64,000 nt of DNA, from positions 62,001 to 126,000 of the forward strand of contig NZ_CP108455.1 in the NCBI RefSeq assembly GCF_036241575.1, written 5' to 3'. A model generated the notes under the pieces. It saw only the letters and a program-made list of their open reading frames with translations. It ran no database searches and was not told the origin of the DNA. Of this stretch, positions 19,014 to 28,619 are shown in pieces. Made by a program: the position numbers and the translations under genes. The stretch comes from Streptomyces sp. NBC_01267 (GTDB taxonomy: Bacteria; Actinomycetota; Actinomycetes; Streptomycetales; Streptomycetaceae). Each line of letters starts with the position of its first letter. Position 1 is the first letter of the stretch.

Positions 19014-19862
19014 GGGCGCTGTCACGTTGTTGGGTGTGTGAGTGCCTGATGGTGTGTCGGGTGTGGTGGGGTCGGGTTCCGGCTCCGTGCTCAGGCCGCG
19101 GCGGGCAGGTCGGCGACGCCGGTGGCCTGGTCCCAGATGGCGAAGCGGGTGGTCATCTCGGTGCGGTATTCGGGGGCGGTCATCAGGTGGCGGCGTGGTC
19201 GGAAGTGGGGTGAGATGCCGCTGAACGCGGACAGGAACTGCTGGGCTCCGCCGACGCTACGGAAGCCTTTCATGGCGCGTTCGCGCTGCCGGGTGGGCTG
19301 GTGGCTGTTCTCGGCCCGGTTGTTGAGGCCCTTGTGGGCGCGGTGTTCTACGGAGGGCTTGACCTCGCGGTGGGCCGCGCCGTAGGAGCGGAGCTTGTCG
19401 GTGACGATCACCCTCGGCACCGAGCAGGTTCTCTTGAGCAGTTTGCGGAAGAAGCGCCGGGCCGCGGCCTTGTCCCGGCGGGACTGGACCAGGATGTCGA
19501 GCACGTTGCCGTCGGCGTCAACGGCCCGCCACAGGTACTTCTGCTCTCCGTTGATCTTCACGAAGACCTCGTCCAGGTGCCACTTGTCCCCGGGCCGGGG
19601 CCGGCGGCGGAGCAGGCCGTTGGCGTAGGCCTGCCCGAACTTCGCACACCAGCGGCGGACCGTCCCGTGGGAGACGACCACGCCGCGCTCGACCTCGCGG
19701 AACGACAGCGGGAAGCGGTGGTACAGCCACACACAGTGGGCCATGACCTCGACCGGGTACCGGTGCCCCTTGTACGACGGCGATGCGCTGTCCACGGACG
19801 ACCCCTCCCAGCATGACCAACCAGAAGATCATCCCACCCGGTCAGTCAACGTGACAGTGCCC
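19014..19862 (-). mobile_element. IS6-family insertion sequence
   Basis: An 849-bp element with 16-bp terminal inverted repeats differing at one position (GGGCGCTGTCACGTTG at 19014 against the complement of 19847-19862). It contains one intact transposase. No 8-bp target duplication is visible, as expected for IS6 elements left by replicon fusion or recombination. Confidence 0.85.
19091..19795 (-). CDS. IS6-family transposase
   Basis: A 234-residue transposase of the normal IS6 length. The helix-turn-helix head (GVVVSHGTVRRWCAKFG) is followed by the DDE catalytic set: D in KWHLDEVFVKI, D in VIVTDKLRSYGAA and E in NNRAENSHQPTRQRERAM. All three acidic residues are present and the frame is intact, so the element may be mobile. 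Confidence 0.92.
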   Translation of the reverse strand: MDSASPSYKGHRYPVEVMAHCVWLYHRFPLSFREVERGVVVSHGTVRRWCAKFGQAYANGLLRRRPRPGDKWHLDEVFVKINGEQKYLWRAVDADGNVLDILVQSRRDKAAARRFFRKLLKRTCSVPRVIVTDKLRSYGAAHREVKPSVEHRAHKGLNNRAENSHQPTRQRERAMKGFRSVGGAQQFLSAFSGISPHFRPRRHLMTAPEYRTEMTTRFAIWDQATGVADLPAAA

Positions 19863-19972
19863 CCCCAGCGCGGTGACGACCAGCAACCGGTCTCACGCCA
19901 ACCGAAACGGCGAGGCTAACGCTTGTCCGTAGCGGCTGGTCACCAGCGCCCACCGATCGACAGCGTGGAACG

Positions 19973-20453
19973 ATGGCCACCATGTCCGGTCAAGTCTGGG
20001 TGTCCCTCATATCGTTGGGCGGCGTCGCACTCGGTGGCGCGCTGTCCTTCCTCGTACAGTTCGCGACGCAGCGGTCGGCCGAGCGGACGGAGCAGCGGCG
20101 GCAGCGGACCGAACTGTCCGAGGCCCGGCGTGCGGAGCGGCTCGCGCTGCTGGAGCGGTTCATCGAGGCGGGGGGCGAGGCGGAGCTCGCGGCCTTCAGA
20201 CGACCGCACGAGTGGGACGAAACGACCCCCTGGTTCCTCACGACCCGAGAGTCCATGAACAGACTCTGGGTCGTGGAACGGCTGATCCGTGTCCAGTTTC
20301 CGCCGGCCGTTCACGACGCGGCACGCGCGTACTCCCTCGACCTCAACCGGACCGTGCGTGTGGGAGGGCCTGCCCGACGGAGAGAGCTTGCGCGACCACC
20401 TGGAGGACAACAGGCTGGCCTTTCTCGACGCGGCCCGAGCGGTCATGGGATAG
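19973..20453 (+). pseudogene. Small membrane-anchored protein, frameshifted
   Basis: It begins with one membrane segment (VWVSLISLGGVALGGALSFL) followed by a charged coiled region. The frame holds to about 20358 and then shifts; the other frame continues sensibly (VWEGLPDGESLRDHLEDNRL) to a TAG at 20451. The original protein was about 155-160 residues. ATG 19973 or 19982 may be the start. Function unknown; similar anchored proteins are common Streptomyces hypotheticals. Confidence 0.6.
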
Positions 20454-20565
20454 CCACCGCGGGCCGCGAAGGCCCTCTGCCCCGACGGCGGCCCACAGCG
20501 GCCCGCCCCCCGCTGCACCCGCCCGCCACCGTCGCCGGAGCCGGCGATTTGACTTGCCCCTACAT

Positions 20566-20581
20566 ATCCAGAAAGCTAGAT
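20566..20581. promoter_or_regulatory. Putative ArsR operator upstream of the regulator gene
   Basis: An imperfect palindrome ATCCA-N6-TAGAT. The same word with one change (ATCTA-N6-TAGAT) occurs in front of the downstream MFS gene. A TTGACT hexamer at 20549-20554 suggests that a promoter overlaps this site. Confidence 0.55.
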
Positions 20582-20641
20582 GCGTACCCGGGAGGGCAAG
20601 AGGCCCGAAGGCAGCTCCCAAGGATTCACAGAGAGGCCCCC

Positions 20642-20953
20642 ATGGACCCGCTGGCCGTGCACAAGGCCCTCGCCAACCCCGCCCGTCTGCAGTTCATGCA
20701 GTGGCTGCGCGACCCCGAGAAGTACTTCGACGAGGACTCGTACACGCAGCAGGGGCTGGGCTTCCATATCGGCGTATGCGTGGGTGACATCCAGAAGCGG
20801 GCCGGGCTCGCGCAGTCCGTCGTGTCCGGCTACCTCCAGACCCTCAGGGACGCGGGCCTCCTCACCTCGGAGCGCGTCGGCAAGTGGACGTACTACCGCC
20901 GCAACGAGCCGGTGATCGCCGAGTTCGCCGCCCATGTGCGCGACGAGCTGTAG
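20642..20953 (+). CDS. ArsR-family (winged-helix) transcriptional regulator
   Basis: A 103-residue winged-helix regulator with the ArsR layout: an N-terminal helix (MDPLAVHKALANPARLQFMQ), a recognition helix region (AGLAQSVVSGYLQTLRDAGL) and a wing (LTSERVGKWTYYRRN). It has one cysteine (IGVCVGD) and no obvious metal-binding pair, so it may sense a small molecule rather than a metal. The MFS gene follows after 96 nt and shares an operator-like palindrome, which suggests that the pair forms an exporter and its repressor. Confidence 0.87.
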   Translation: MDPLAVHKALANPARLQFMQWLRDPEKYFDEDSYTQQGLGFHIGVCVGDIQKRAGLAQSVVSGYLQTLRDAGLLTSERVGKWTYYRRNEPVIAEFAAHVRDEL

Positions 20954-21017
20954 CCGCCCCGTCCTCCAGGCGTGACCGCAGAGAGCTGAGCCCCGCACGG
21001 CGCACCCATGTCAACGT

Positions 21018-21033
21018 ATCTACTTTTCTAGAT
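21018..21033. promoter_or_regulatory. Putative ArsR operator upstream of the MFS gene
   Basis: A perfect ATCTA-N6-TAGAT palindrome 17 nt before the ATG of the transporter, in an unusually AT-rich stretch. It matches the site in front of the arsR-like gene at 20566-20581, so one regulator probably binds both. Confidence 0.6.
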
Positions 21034-21049
21034 TTAAAGAAAGATCACC

Positions 21050-22279
21050 ATGAGAAAAACCTCCGCCGCCGTCCTGGTGCTCGCCCTGGGCGTGTTCGGC
21101 ATCATCACCACCGAGATGGGCATCGTCGGGGTACTCCCCCAGCTCTCCGCCGAACTCGGCGTCCCGCCCTCCACCGCCGGCTGGCTCGTCGGGGCGTTCG
21201 CCCTGGTGATCGCCGTGACCGGGCCCTTCACCACACTGCTCGCCTCCGGGATCGACCGCAAGAAGGTCCTCGCCGCCTCGATCGCGGTGTTCGCCCTCTC
21301 CAACGCCGTCTACGCGCTCACCACCCAGTACGAGGTGATGCTCGCCTTCCGCATCATTCCTGCCGTCTTCCACCCGGTGTTCTTCTCGGTCGCGCTGGCC
21401 ACGGCCGCGCGCATGGTCGTGACGAAGGACGGCGAGGACGCGAAGGCCGCCACCCGGGCGACGACGACCGTCTTCGCCGGTGTCACCGTCGGGTTCGCCT
21501 TCGGGGTACCGCTGACCTCGTACCTCGCCGAACACCTCTCGCTCCCTGCCGCGTTCTGGTTCGGCGCGCTCGTCAATCTGATCGCGTTCCTGGGCATCCT
21601 GCGCCTGCTCCCGAGCCTGCCGGTCGGACAACGCGTCTCGTACGGAGCCCAGTTGAGCGTGCTCAGGCAGCCCCGGATGTGGCTGACCATCACGTCCGTC
21701 GTCCTGATCTTCGCGGCGATGTTCTCCGTCTACGGCTACTTCGCCGAGTACCTGGGCCAGGTCACCGACATGGACGGCTCCTGGGTCAGCGCCATGCTGA
21801 TGGCGTTCGGCATCGTGATGATCCTCGGCAACTTCGCCTTCGGCAGCCTGCTCCAGCGGAACCTCGTCCGCACCGCCCTCGCCTATCCGGCCCTCTGCCT
21901 GCTGGTTTACGTACTCGTGTACGCGATCGGGCCACGGTTCGTCCCGATGGTCCTGGGCGTCCTGGTCTGGGGAGCCGTGCACTCCGGCGGGCTCATCGTC
22001 ACCCAGAGCTGGCTGGGCAGGGATGCACGGGACGCACCCGAGTTCGGCAACAGCCTCTTCATCTCCTTCTCCAATCTCGGCATCACCCTCGGCACTGCGG
22101 CCGGCGGGTGGGTCCTGTCCGCCGCGGGAGCCCGCCGGCTGCCGTGGGTCGGAGCCGGGTTCGCCATCGCCGCGCTGGTCGTCATGCTGGTCCGGCTGAG
22201 CCTGGACCGTGCCGGACGGCGGACCCCGCAGTCCGGGGAGGTGGCCGCCTCTCACGCTGCCGTTCGCGCGGCCCCCTGA
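21050..22279 (+). CDS. MFS exporter, DHA1 type
   Basis: A 409-residue transporter with about twelve membrane segments. The N-terminal TTEMGIVGVLPQLS segment and the DRKK loop between helices 2 and 3 fit the DHA1 drug:H+ antiporter / sugar-efflux group. It lies behind an ArsR-type regulator and shares its operator motif, so expression is probably induced by the transported compound. The C-terminus is complete; an ISL3 relic begins about 100 nt downstream. Confidence 0.88.
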   Translation: MRKTSAAVLVLALGVFGIITTEMGIVGVLPQLSAELGVPPSTAGWLVGAFALVIAVTGPFTTLLASGIDRKKVLAASIAVFALSNAVYALTTQYEVMLAFRIIPAVFHPVFFSVALATAARMVVTKDGEDAKAATRATTTVFAGVTVGFAFGVPLTSYLAEHLSLPAAFWFGALVNLIAFLGILRLLPSLPVGQRVSYGAQLSVLRQPRMWLTITSVVLIFAAMFSVYGYFAEYLGQVTDMDGSWVSAMLMAFGIVMILGNFAFGSLLQRNLVRTALAYPALCLLVYVLVYAIGPRFVPMVLGVLVWGAVHSGGLIVTQSWLGRDARDAPEFGNSLFISFSNLGITLGTAAGGWVLSAAGARRLPWVGAGFAIAALVVMLVRLSLDRAGRRTPQSGEVAASHAAVRAAP

Positions 22280-22379
22280 CGGCACGCACCTGTCGGGGCG
22301 GAGCGGAACAGTCCGGTGCCGCTCGGAGTTGGGGGAGGGCGGTCGCTCGCGTGGCTCGTCCAGGGGCAGGCCCCGTCGT

Positions 22380-23431
22380 AGGGGTGCGACGGCCATCTTC
22401 ACGCGCTGGTAAGGGTCCAGGGTGGAGGTCTTGCGTGGCGGGCGGCGCATCACTTCCTGCCAAGTGCCGGCTCGCGCATATTTGCTCACGGTGCGGCGGT
22501 TCAGGCCGAGTTCCCGGGCCACGGAGCTGTGGCTCCGGCCGGTTCGGGTCAGGGCATGCACGTTCTCGAACAGCCTTCGGGCGTGGCGCCCGGCCCGAGT
22601 GTAGGGGGCGGAGTTCTCGGCGGTCTCGCCGACGATTGCGGGGTCGGTCTCGCTGGTCTGGGGCAGTGCTGTGGGCAGACAGCCGCGGTGGGCGGAGGCG
22701 ATGTCCTTAACGCGGCGGGAGAGGCCCTGCCAGAGGTGGAAGCGGTCGCTGACCTGCACGGCATCTGGGGCGCCGGCGGTGATGCCCCGCCGGTAGGCGA
22801 GGGAGCCGTCCCTGCAGGCGATCTCGACTCCTGGGTGCTCGCGGAGCCAGTGACCGAGCTGTTCGGCGTCGCGTCCTTCCCACAGTGTGAGCGGGAGTCG
22901 GGTGGTGGCATCGACCAAGAGGGTGCCGTAGGTGTCGCCGTGGAGCGCGAAGTCGTCCACTCTCAGGACCCGGGGCGTCACCGGTAGCGGAAGCGACACT
23001 CGCATCAGCTGGGACAGAACGGTGCAATGCGAGATTCTGATGTTCAAGATCCGCAGCGTGCGGGAGCTACTTCGTCCGGCCAGCATCACGCCGACGTCCT
23101 CGACCAGGCGCTGCAACTGCGGTGTGTACCGTTGATAGCGCATGGTCAGCCCCGCTATTTGCTCGGCGAAGGTTTTCTTTGGGCAGGCTGGGTTCTCCCA
23201 GTACAGGCGACGCACGGACAAATCGATGTGCAGTGGCCGACCTCCGAGAGCGACGTCGGCGAAGCGGCGCACATAACGGCTGTGGCACCACCCCCTGAGC
23301 TGGCCGCATCCTGTACATCCCGCCGGTTCACCGGATCTCGTACGAGCATGGACCGTCACGACGGCATCGGAGGCATCAACCGATACCACCAGCACGTTTT
23401 GCCAACTGCGGTAACAGACTTGCCAGTTCAA
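22380..23431 (-). pseudogene. ISL3-family transposase, 3' truncated
   Basis: About 350 codons of an ISL3 transposase. The zinc-finger head is CTGCGQLRGWCHSRYVRR, the DDE start is VDDFALHGDTYGTLLVD, and DRFHLWQGLSRRVK follows. The C-terminal catalytic part is absent and the frame runs into unrelated DNA near 22380. It differs from the ISL3 copy at 9.8 kb, so it is a second lineage. Confidence 0.75.
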
Positions 23432-23556
23432 TAGAGCACAACCAAAGGCTGCCCACCGTATGGGTCAACCGATCGCCGCACCGAGATGATCTCCGGCTAC
23501 GAGAATCTTGCCAGAGCCAGACAAGTCGTACACCGACACCACCCAACCCGGCGCCG

Positions 23557-24240
23557 CTAGGAGTTGGCAGCCTTTGCCAGGACGCGGGCGAGTTCACGGG
23601 GGCGGGTGACCATCGGCCAGTGGCCCGAGTCGAGGTCCACGTACTCAAGGTGAGTAGCGCGGGCGAGCTCAGGACTCTCACCGGCGGCGATCCACTCCTC
23701 GGCCTGGGCGGGGGTGAACTCGGGACAGACAACCACAACGGGGACGTCGAAGCGGCGCTCGTCGGTCAACCGTACGACTCCCCTGGCGACCTCCTCGGGG
23801 ACAGGAACGGCGGCGGACGCGAAGCGGTCCCGGGCCTGCTGGTCCAGGTCAGCGGCGTCCGCGCCCTCGAAAAGCTCCCACCCCGGGAAGGGCATGGCGC
23901 CGCCCTCGATCGCGAAGTGATCGGCGTAGACCCGCTCATCGGCGGCGGGGAAGCCGCCGATCAAGGCGACCTTGGCCACCTTCTCCGGTCGTGCGTCGCC
24001 AGCCAGCCAGGCCAGGGTCGATGCTGCGGAGTGCCCTACCACCAGAGGCTTTCCAGGCGCCGCGTCAACCGCGGCAAGCACTGCTGCCATCTGGTCGTCA
24101 AGCGTCGCGGAGGCGGCGCCATCACCCTGGCCCGGGAGGGTGAGCGGCACGGGATGGTGGCCGAGCGCGGTGAGTTCGGGAACGACGTCGTCCCATGCGG
24201 ATCCGTCGAGCCACAAGCCAGCGATGAGCAGGATGTCCAC
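23557..24240 (-). CDS. Alpha/beta-fold hydrolase
   Basis: A 227-residue alpha/beta hydrolase of the small esterase type. The nucleophile serine is in VVGHSAAST near residue 70, an oxyanion segment is in LIAGLWLDGSAWDD at the N-terminus, the catalytic acid is probably in the VCPEFTP region, and the histidine is in DSGHWPM near the end. It starts at GTG 24240 behind GGGAGAA. It stands alone between IS elements, and the substrate is not predictable. Confidence 0.87.
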   Translation of the reverse strand: MDILLIAGLWLDGSAWDDVVPELTALGHHPVPLTLPGQGDGAASATLDDQMAAVLAAVDAAPGKPLVVGHSAASTLAWLAGDARPEKVAKVALIGGFPAADERVYADHFAIEGGAMPFPGWELFEGADAADLDQQARDRFASAAVPVPEEVARGVVRLTDERRFDVPVVVVCPEFTPAQAEEWIAAGESPELARATHLEYVDLDSGHWPMVTRPRELARVLAKAANS

Positions 24241-24380
24241 GGTGGTTCTCCCGGAGAGTCGTCAGATCTGGTTGTCGGCACGCTACCGGGAGGCTCTGAC
24301 ACCGGGCTCGGCCCAGACTGCGATCTTTGAAAACCTCGGCTCGACCCAACCCAACCCGGCGAACCTACGTGGTCACAGCA

Positions 24381-25920
24381 CTAGCGGTGGTTTGTTAAAC
24401 CGGGCAGTAGAGATCAAGCGGGTGGCCTGCGCCGACGGCGTTGATCAGTGCTTGGAGTTCGGGTGGTGGCGGCTCGTTGGTCCAGGCTCGCCAGCAGCGT
24501 TGGAGGGTGGTCCAGGGGTCGAGCCAGGCCCGGACGGCACGGATCGCGCGGGGCCAGCTGGCCGGTTGGGGCTGGTGGGGTCTGTTCGTTCCCCCTCTCA
24601 GTGGGCCCCGCTGGGGTGGAGGCCGGTGGGACTGCTGGGACGACGGCGGGCTCCTGGTCTGGCAGTCGGGCGAACCAGGTGTCCCAACAGAAGGAGAACG
24701 CGCAGGTAACCAGGGTCTGGTGGCGGCGTATGGCGGTGTCGGAGCGGACCTGGAAGTCGGCCCATCCGAGTTCGTCCTTGATCTGTTTGTAGCTTTGCTC
24801 GATCCAGTGTCGAATGCCGTAGATCCGGACGACTTCGTGCAGGTCAGCGGCGGGTTCGGGACTGTCGGCCTCGCGGGGGCCGCCGGGGCGGGGCAGGTCG
24901 GTGGCCAGGTACCAGGTGGACTGCGAGGGCAGCGTAGCCGGATCGGTGGTGGCCACGACCAGGCGGACGTTCCCGTCGGGCCCCCAGAAGCCGAGGGTGG
25001 CGTCGGCGGCCCACCAGGTCTCGGTGCGCCCGTCGCGGAAGGTCCGCTCGACCTGGGTCCAGTCTCCGGGATTCTCGGGGTCTGTCCAGGTCAGGGCCCG
25101 GGCGGCGTGGAGGGGGGTGTAGGCGTCCTTGCCGTAGGCCCAGCTGCCGTGGCTCGGTTTGAGGGCCATGACGAATGGCAGGCCCGCCGCGTAGAGCTCT
25201 CGGCGGAAGCCGTCTTGGTCGCCGTAGGCGCAGTCGGCGGCCACGGCGCGGAAGGCCGTTCCGGCCACCTTGGCGGCGCGGGCGAGTTCGACGGCGATCT
25301 GCAGCTTCGTGCGGAATCCGGGGTCCTTCTTGCCTGTCGGGAAGTGGTGAGCGGGGCTGTAGGGCACGGCGTGGAGCGGGTAGTAGAGGTTCTCGTCGGC
25401 CCAGCAGGTGGTCACGGTGACGATGCCGTTGTCGGTCTTGCCCAGCCGGCCCAGCCGCTGCCGACCGATGTGCGCGGTCGCCTTCCCGTCCTTGCGGTCT
25501 CCCGAGTCGTCGATCACCAGTACCCCGCCCGCGTGCGGCGCGGTCGTCGGGTCGGCCAGCAGTAGTTCCACCCGGCGGGCGTTGACCTGCTCGTGGTCCC
25601 ACGTCGACTCGGACAGAAAGAACTGCAGCCGCTGGACCGCAGCGTGCTGGGCTCCGGCCACCGGCTCGGCGCCGACCAGGCAGGTCAGAGTCTTGTTGCG
25701 GTCCCGCGGCAGCAGCAGTCCCGCGAGGTACTCCCGGAACCCGCGGCGCTGTGCCAGTGTGGAGAAAAGGTCATCGAAGCGTGCGGCGTAGGCTTCCAGC
25801 GGCCCGGAGCGGGCGGACACGGCAGACGACGGGTCATCACAAGCTCCCAGGCAGCGAGGCGACGTTCCTCTGCTACCGGCCTACCGCAGCCCTGACCCGC
25901 CGTCAACAAACCACCGCTAG
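24381..25920 (-). mobile_element. IS701-family insertion sequence
   Basis: Terminal repeats CTAGCGGTGGTTTGTT (24381-24396) and its complement (25905-25920) enclose one transposase. CTAG at each outer edge fits the 4-bp target duplication of IS701, leaving an element of about 24385-25916. The element appears complete. Confidence 0.85.
24414..25820 (-). CDS. IS701-family transposase
   Basis: A 468-residue transposase. The DDE core is recognisable as VLVIDDSGDRKDGKATAHIG (first aspartate), AADCAYGDQDGFRRELY (second aspartate) and YGIRHWIEQSYKQIKDELGW (glutamate). The C-terminal 90 residues are proline- and arginine-rich and unlike the core, which may reflect readthrough to a late stop. Intact frame and intact ends suggest a mobile element. 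Confidence 0.9.
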   Translation of the reverse strand: MSARSGPLEAYAARFDDLFSTLAQRRGFREYLAGLLLPRDRNKTLTCLVGAEPVAGAQHAAVQRLQFFLSESTWDHEQVNARRVELLLADPTTAPHAGGVLVIDDSGDRKDGKATAHIGRQRLGRLGKTDNGIVTVTTCWADENLYYPLHAVPYSPAHHFPTGKKDPGFRTKLQIAVELARAAKVAGTAFRAVAADCAYGDQDGFRRELYAAGLPFVMALKPSHGSWAYGKDAYTPLHAARALTWTDPENPGDWTQVERTFRDGRTETWWAADATLGFWGPDGNVRLVVATTDPATLPSQSTWYLATDLPRPGGPREADSPEPAADLHEVVRIYGIRHWIEQSYKQIKDELGWADFQVRSDTAIRRHQTLVTCAFSFCWDTWFARLPDQEPAVVPAVPPASTPAGPTERGNEQTPPAPTGQLAPRDPCRPGLARPLDHPPTLLASLDQRAATTRTPSTDQRRRRRPPA

Positions 25921-26149
25921 AGGGATTGCAGGGCGGATGTCTGGCACCGCGCCTTGAGAGATGGCAGTACTGATCGCTTGAGGGATGGTGCGCGAGGCGC
26001 GGGCGCCCTGCCGCCGCCTCTGCGCCGTGGCCCCAGTCACGGCGACCCCGAAAACGCTGCGCGCAGCGCCGGCAGAACCCTGCCGTCCGCGCCGAGTGCC
26101 CCTCCCCTCGTGTCGCAGCCCTCAGCTTGTGGCGTTGATCCCCCGTGCT

Positions 26150-26360
26150 GCCCTGCCGTGACCACGATCGGCATAGGCTTCTGACAATGCTCAACGGCCA
26201 AATGCAGCTTGGTGGTGAACTCGCCGCGCGAGCAGGTCACCCTGCTTCCGAGCCTCAGACGCATGCTGATGGGCGCGGCACACCGTGAAGTCCATGCTCA
26301 GGTCCCGCCCGATCACACCCTTCACGTCTGCCAGGGCTTGGAGGAGGGTGAGGACTCCGT
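26150..26360 (-). pseudogene. IS5-family transposase relic
   Basis: Broken reading frames contain LSMDFTVCRAHQHA, corresponding to the SVDSTIVRAHQHA region of IS5-type transposases, and then GEFTTKLHLAVEHCQKPMPI. Frameshifts separate these pieces and both ends are missing. Confidence 0.6.
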
Positions 26361-26426
26361 GTCAGGTGTTGCGGTGTCGTCCCTGCCGTCGCCGAACTCG
26401 GCGTATCGCAGAAGGATCCCGAAGCG

Positions 26427-27734
26427 CTAGGGGTGGCGTTCGTCGATAAGCGGGAGGGCTTTGCCGGTCCGCGGGTGGGTGTCGAGCTGGTCAGGGGTGA
26501 CCCATTCGATGACCAGCCGATGGAGTCGTCCTTCGGTGACTTCTTCGTCGAACGAGGGGTGTGTCGTGTGCAGGTGCGCTTCCAGTGCGCGGTGGTACGC
26601 GGTGGGGTCGGGGGTGCTGCCGACGATGCGTAGGACGAGCTCGTCCATGGTGTCGCGATGGCGCAGGACGGTCTGGAGGGCCACTGGGCCCCCGTTGTTT
26701 GAGAGGGCGTTGATGCAGGAGCGCAGGACGTCCAGGTCGATGGTGGTGGTGCCGACGCGGGCATGTCCGATCGTGCGCCCGAGGAGACGCAGCCGTCGAC
26801 AGCCTGTGTCTGTCCACTGGGCTTGGTCACCGACGGGATAGCGGATGACGGGCATGCGTCGGCGCAGGAGGCTGGTCGCCAGCACGGCGCCGGTTCTCCC
26901 GGGTTCGGTGATGGGTTCGCCGGTGTCCGGATCGACGATTTCGAGGATGGTGTGCGGTTCGGCGGGGCGGTAGTGCACCAGCTCGCCGGCGCCTGGATCG
27001 AGGTCGGGGGTCCCGAGGATGCCGGCGTCGACGCTGACGTAGGCGTACGGGGCGGGGCGTGCGCGAGGGAAGGCCCGGGCGAGCAGGTCTCGCTGGTCGT
27101 GGTGGAGAGCTTCCCCGCCGTACAGGAGCAGCCGCACTCGGGGCAGTTCCCGTCCGTGCCGCGAGAGGTGTGCCGCCAGCGATGCCAGGGCCGAGGCGGT
27201 GCCGATGGCCACCGTCGCGTGGTCGCCTTCCATGATCTGGGCCACCCGGTCGTTGGGAATGTGGCCGCCGACGGGCAGCTCGACCACGGGCAGTGGGCTG
27301 TCGCGCAGAGCGTGGGTGGCATACAGGAAACTCATGTACAAGTCGCCGGCGTAGAGAAGGTTGGCGACCCGGTCACCGGCCCGCAGGCCCGCACGTGTCA
27401 TGCAGGCTGCACTGACCGTGCTGGTCGCGCGGAACTCTTCGCGGGAGTAGGTGGTGCGTTTGGGCTCTCCGGTCGTGCCGCCGGTCGCGAACACGATCCC
27501 GTCGTGGTGCGGGCCGGTGAGAACACCGCTCACCGGCCTGCGGTGTGCGGCCCAGAATGACCGGAGGTCCACGACCGGCATCTCGGCCAGGGCACCGGGG
27601 TGCGCGGGAGCGTCCTGGTACAGATCGCGGTAGTACGGTGAGCGCTCGCGCGCGAACCGCACCAACTCACGCCATTCTCCGTCCTGGGGCGCACGCTCCC
27701 CGAGATGGTCCGAAGCCGAAATGACGGCGCTCAC
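26427..27734 (-). CDS. PaaK-like phenylacetate-CoA ligase family protein
   Basis: A 435-residue acyl-adenylating enzyme of the short PaaK type, without the long C-terminal domain of standard ANL enzymes. The P-loop is FATGGTTGEPK (about residue 95), with downstream motifs LLYGGEAL, YVSVDAGILG and IRYPVGDQAQW. It probably activates an aryl or acyl acid for transfer to CoA. I chose GTG 27734 because AAGGAG lies six bases before it; an ATG further upstream has no ribosome site. It is isolated between an IS5 relic and a ribosome-recycling-factor-like pseudogene, so its pathway context is lost or lies outside the window. Confidence 0.85.
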   Translation of the reverse strand: MSAVISASDHLGERAPQDGEWRELVRFARERSPYYRDLYQDAPAHPGALAEMPVVDLRSFWAAHRRPVSGVLTGPHHDGIVFATGGTTGEPKRTTYSREEFRATSTVSAACMTRAGLRAGDRVANLLYAGDLYMSFLYATHALRDSPLPVVELPVGGHIPNDRVAQIMEGDHATVAIGTASALASLAAHLSRHGRELPRVRLLLYGGEALHHDQRDLLARAFPRARPAPYAYVSVDAGILGTPDLDPGAGELVHYRPAEPHTILEIVDPDTGEPITEPGRTGAVLATSLLRRRMPVIRYPVGDQAQWTDTGCRRLRLLGRTIGHARVGTTTIDLDVLRSCINALSNNGGPVALQTVLRHRDTMDELVLRIVGSTPDPTAYHRALEAHLHTTHPSFDEEVTEGRLHRLVIEWVTPDQLDTHPRTGKALPLIDERHP

Positions 27735-27934
27735 GGGCATCTCCTTCGCCTGTCCGGACTGCGCGGGGGACAACGATCATGAATCCAGCAGCTCTTCCGG
27801 ACCAACGAGCAGCGGCGCCCGGCGACACGCCGTGGGCGCCTCGGCCGGAGTTCGGCCCGGGCGGGTCACACGGGCCGAACTCCGGGCTGGCGGGAAGGTC
27901 CGCCGGGGGCCCGCGGGTGGGCGCGGCGGGACTG

Positions 27935-28318
27935 CTAGGCGCTGAGAGCGGCGGTCAGGGCGTCGGGCGGGGGCGTGTTGCCGGTGGCGAGGTAGGCGCC
28001 GCTCCTGCGCCGTGACCGGAAGATGACTCGCACGAAGCTGGCATCGACGCTCGGGTTCAGCCCGAGACCTGCGTCACGGATGGCCTTGTCGATCACCCGC
28101 AGCTGATCCGCCTGGTACGGCTTGACCAAAACGAGGCGGGGTTCGGGCGAAGTCACCGCCGCCATCTGGCCCAGAGGCGTCGGCATCCCTTAGTAGTCCG
28201 CCTTGATCCCGCTCACCTGCTCGAGCGTGCGGACCTTCTCCAGACCGCTGCGCAACGCCTCGACAATCTTTCCCGTTGCCACGGCGAAGTCCTCCTTGAC
28301 GTCTTCAGCTTTCGACAA
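27935..28318 (-). pseudogene. Ribosome recycling factor-like gene with in-frame stop
   Basis: The second half reads PTPLGQMAAVTSPEPRLVLV and then DKAIRDAGLGLNPSVDASFV, which is the ribosome recycling factor signature. The first half (AEDVKEDFAVATGKIVEAL and onward to GIKADY) is in the same frame but separated by a single TAA at 28190-28192, where the family has DYYG. A possible TTG start at 28318 follows a GAAGGAA sequence. A normal factor is about 185 residues; this would be about 127, so it is a shortened, diverged copy besides the stop. It lies just upstream of the PaaK-like gene on the same strand. Confidence 0.72.
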
Positions 28319-28619
28319 CCGACTCGTTCCTTCCTACTCGATCAACAGGTCTGCACCGGCTACATCGGCCGTCCGACCGGCCACGGAAACCCTGACGGAC
28401 CGACCGTCATCCCAACGAGTGAAACGACACCCACCACCGCCGGGACCACGGCATCGCACTGGCGTTCGCGCAGGGGCCTGGGATCCCGCCAGCGCGTGAA
28501 CGTCATCCACGCGATGATCCGCACCGGGGCCCTCCACCAAACGCGAACCCCGAGCGACATGAACCTCGCCGCCTGACGGCTCCACTCGACACCTGAACAT
28601 CCGGGCGCCCCGCTTCGCG
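28319..28619. other. 301-nt stretch without a recognisable gene
   Basis: No frame here has a ribosome site or a domain that I recognise. A plus-strand frame ending near 28576 is open but looks like a fragment, possibly of transposase origin. Confidence 0.4.

Noticed and set aside
24441..25565. 374-codon plus-strand frame across the IS701 element
   Set aside because: Antisense of an intact transposase; glycine/valine-rich third-frame composition.
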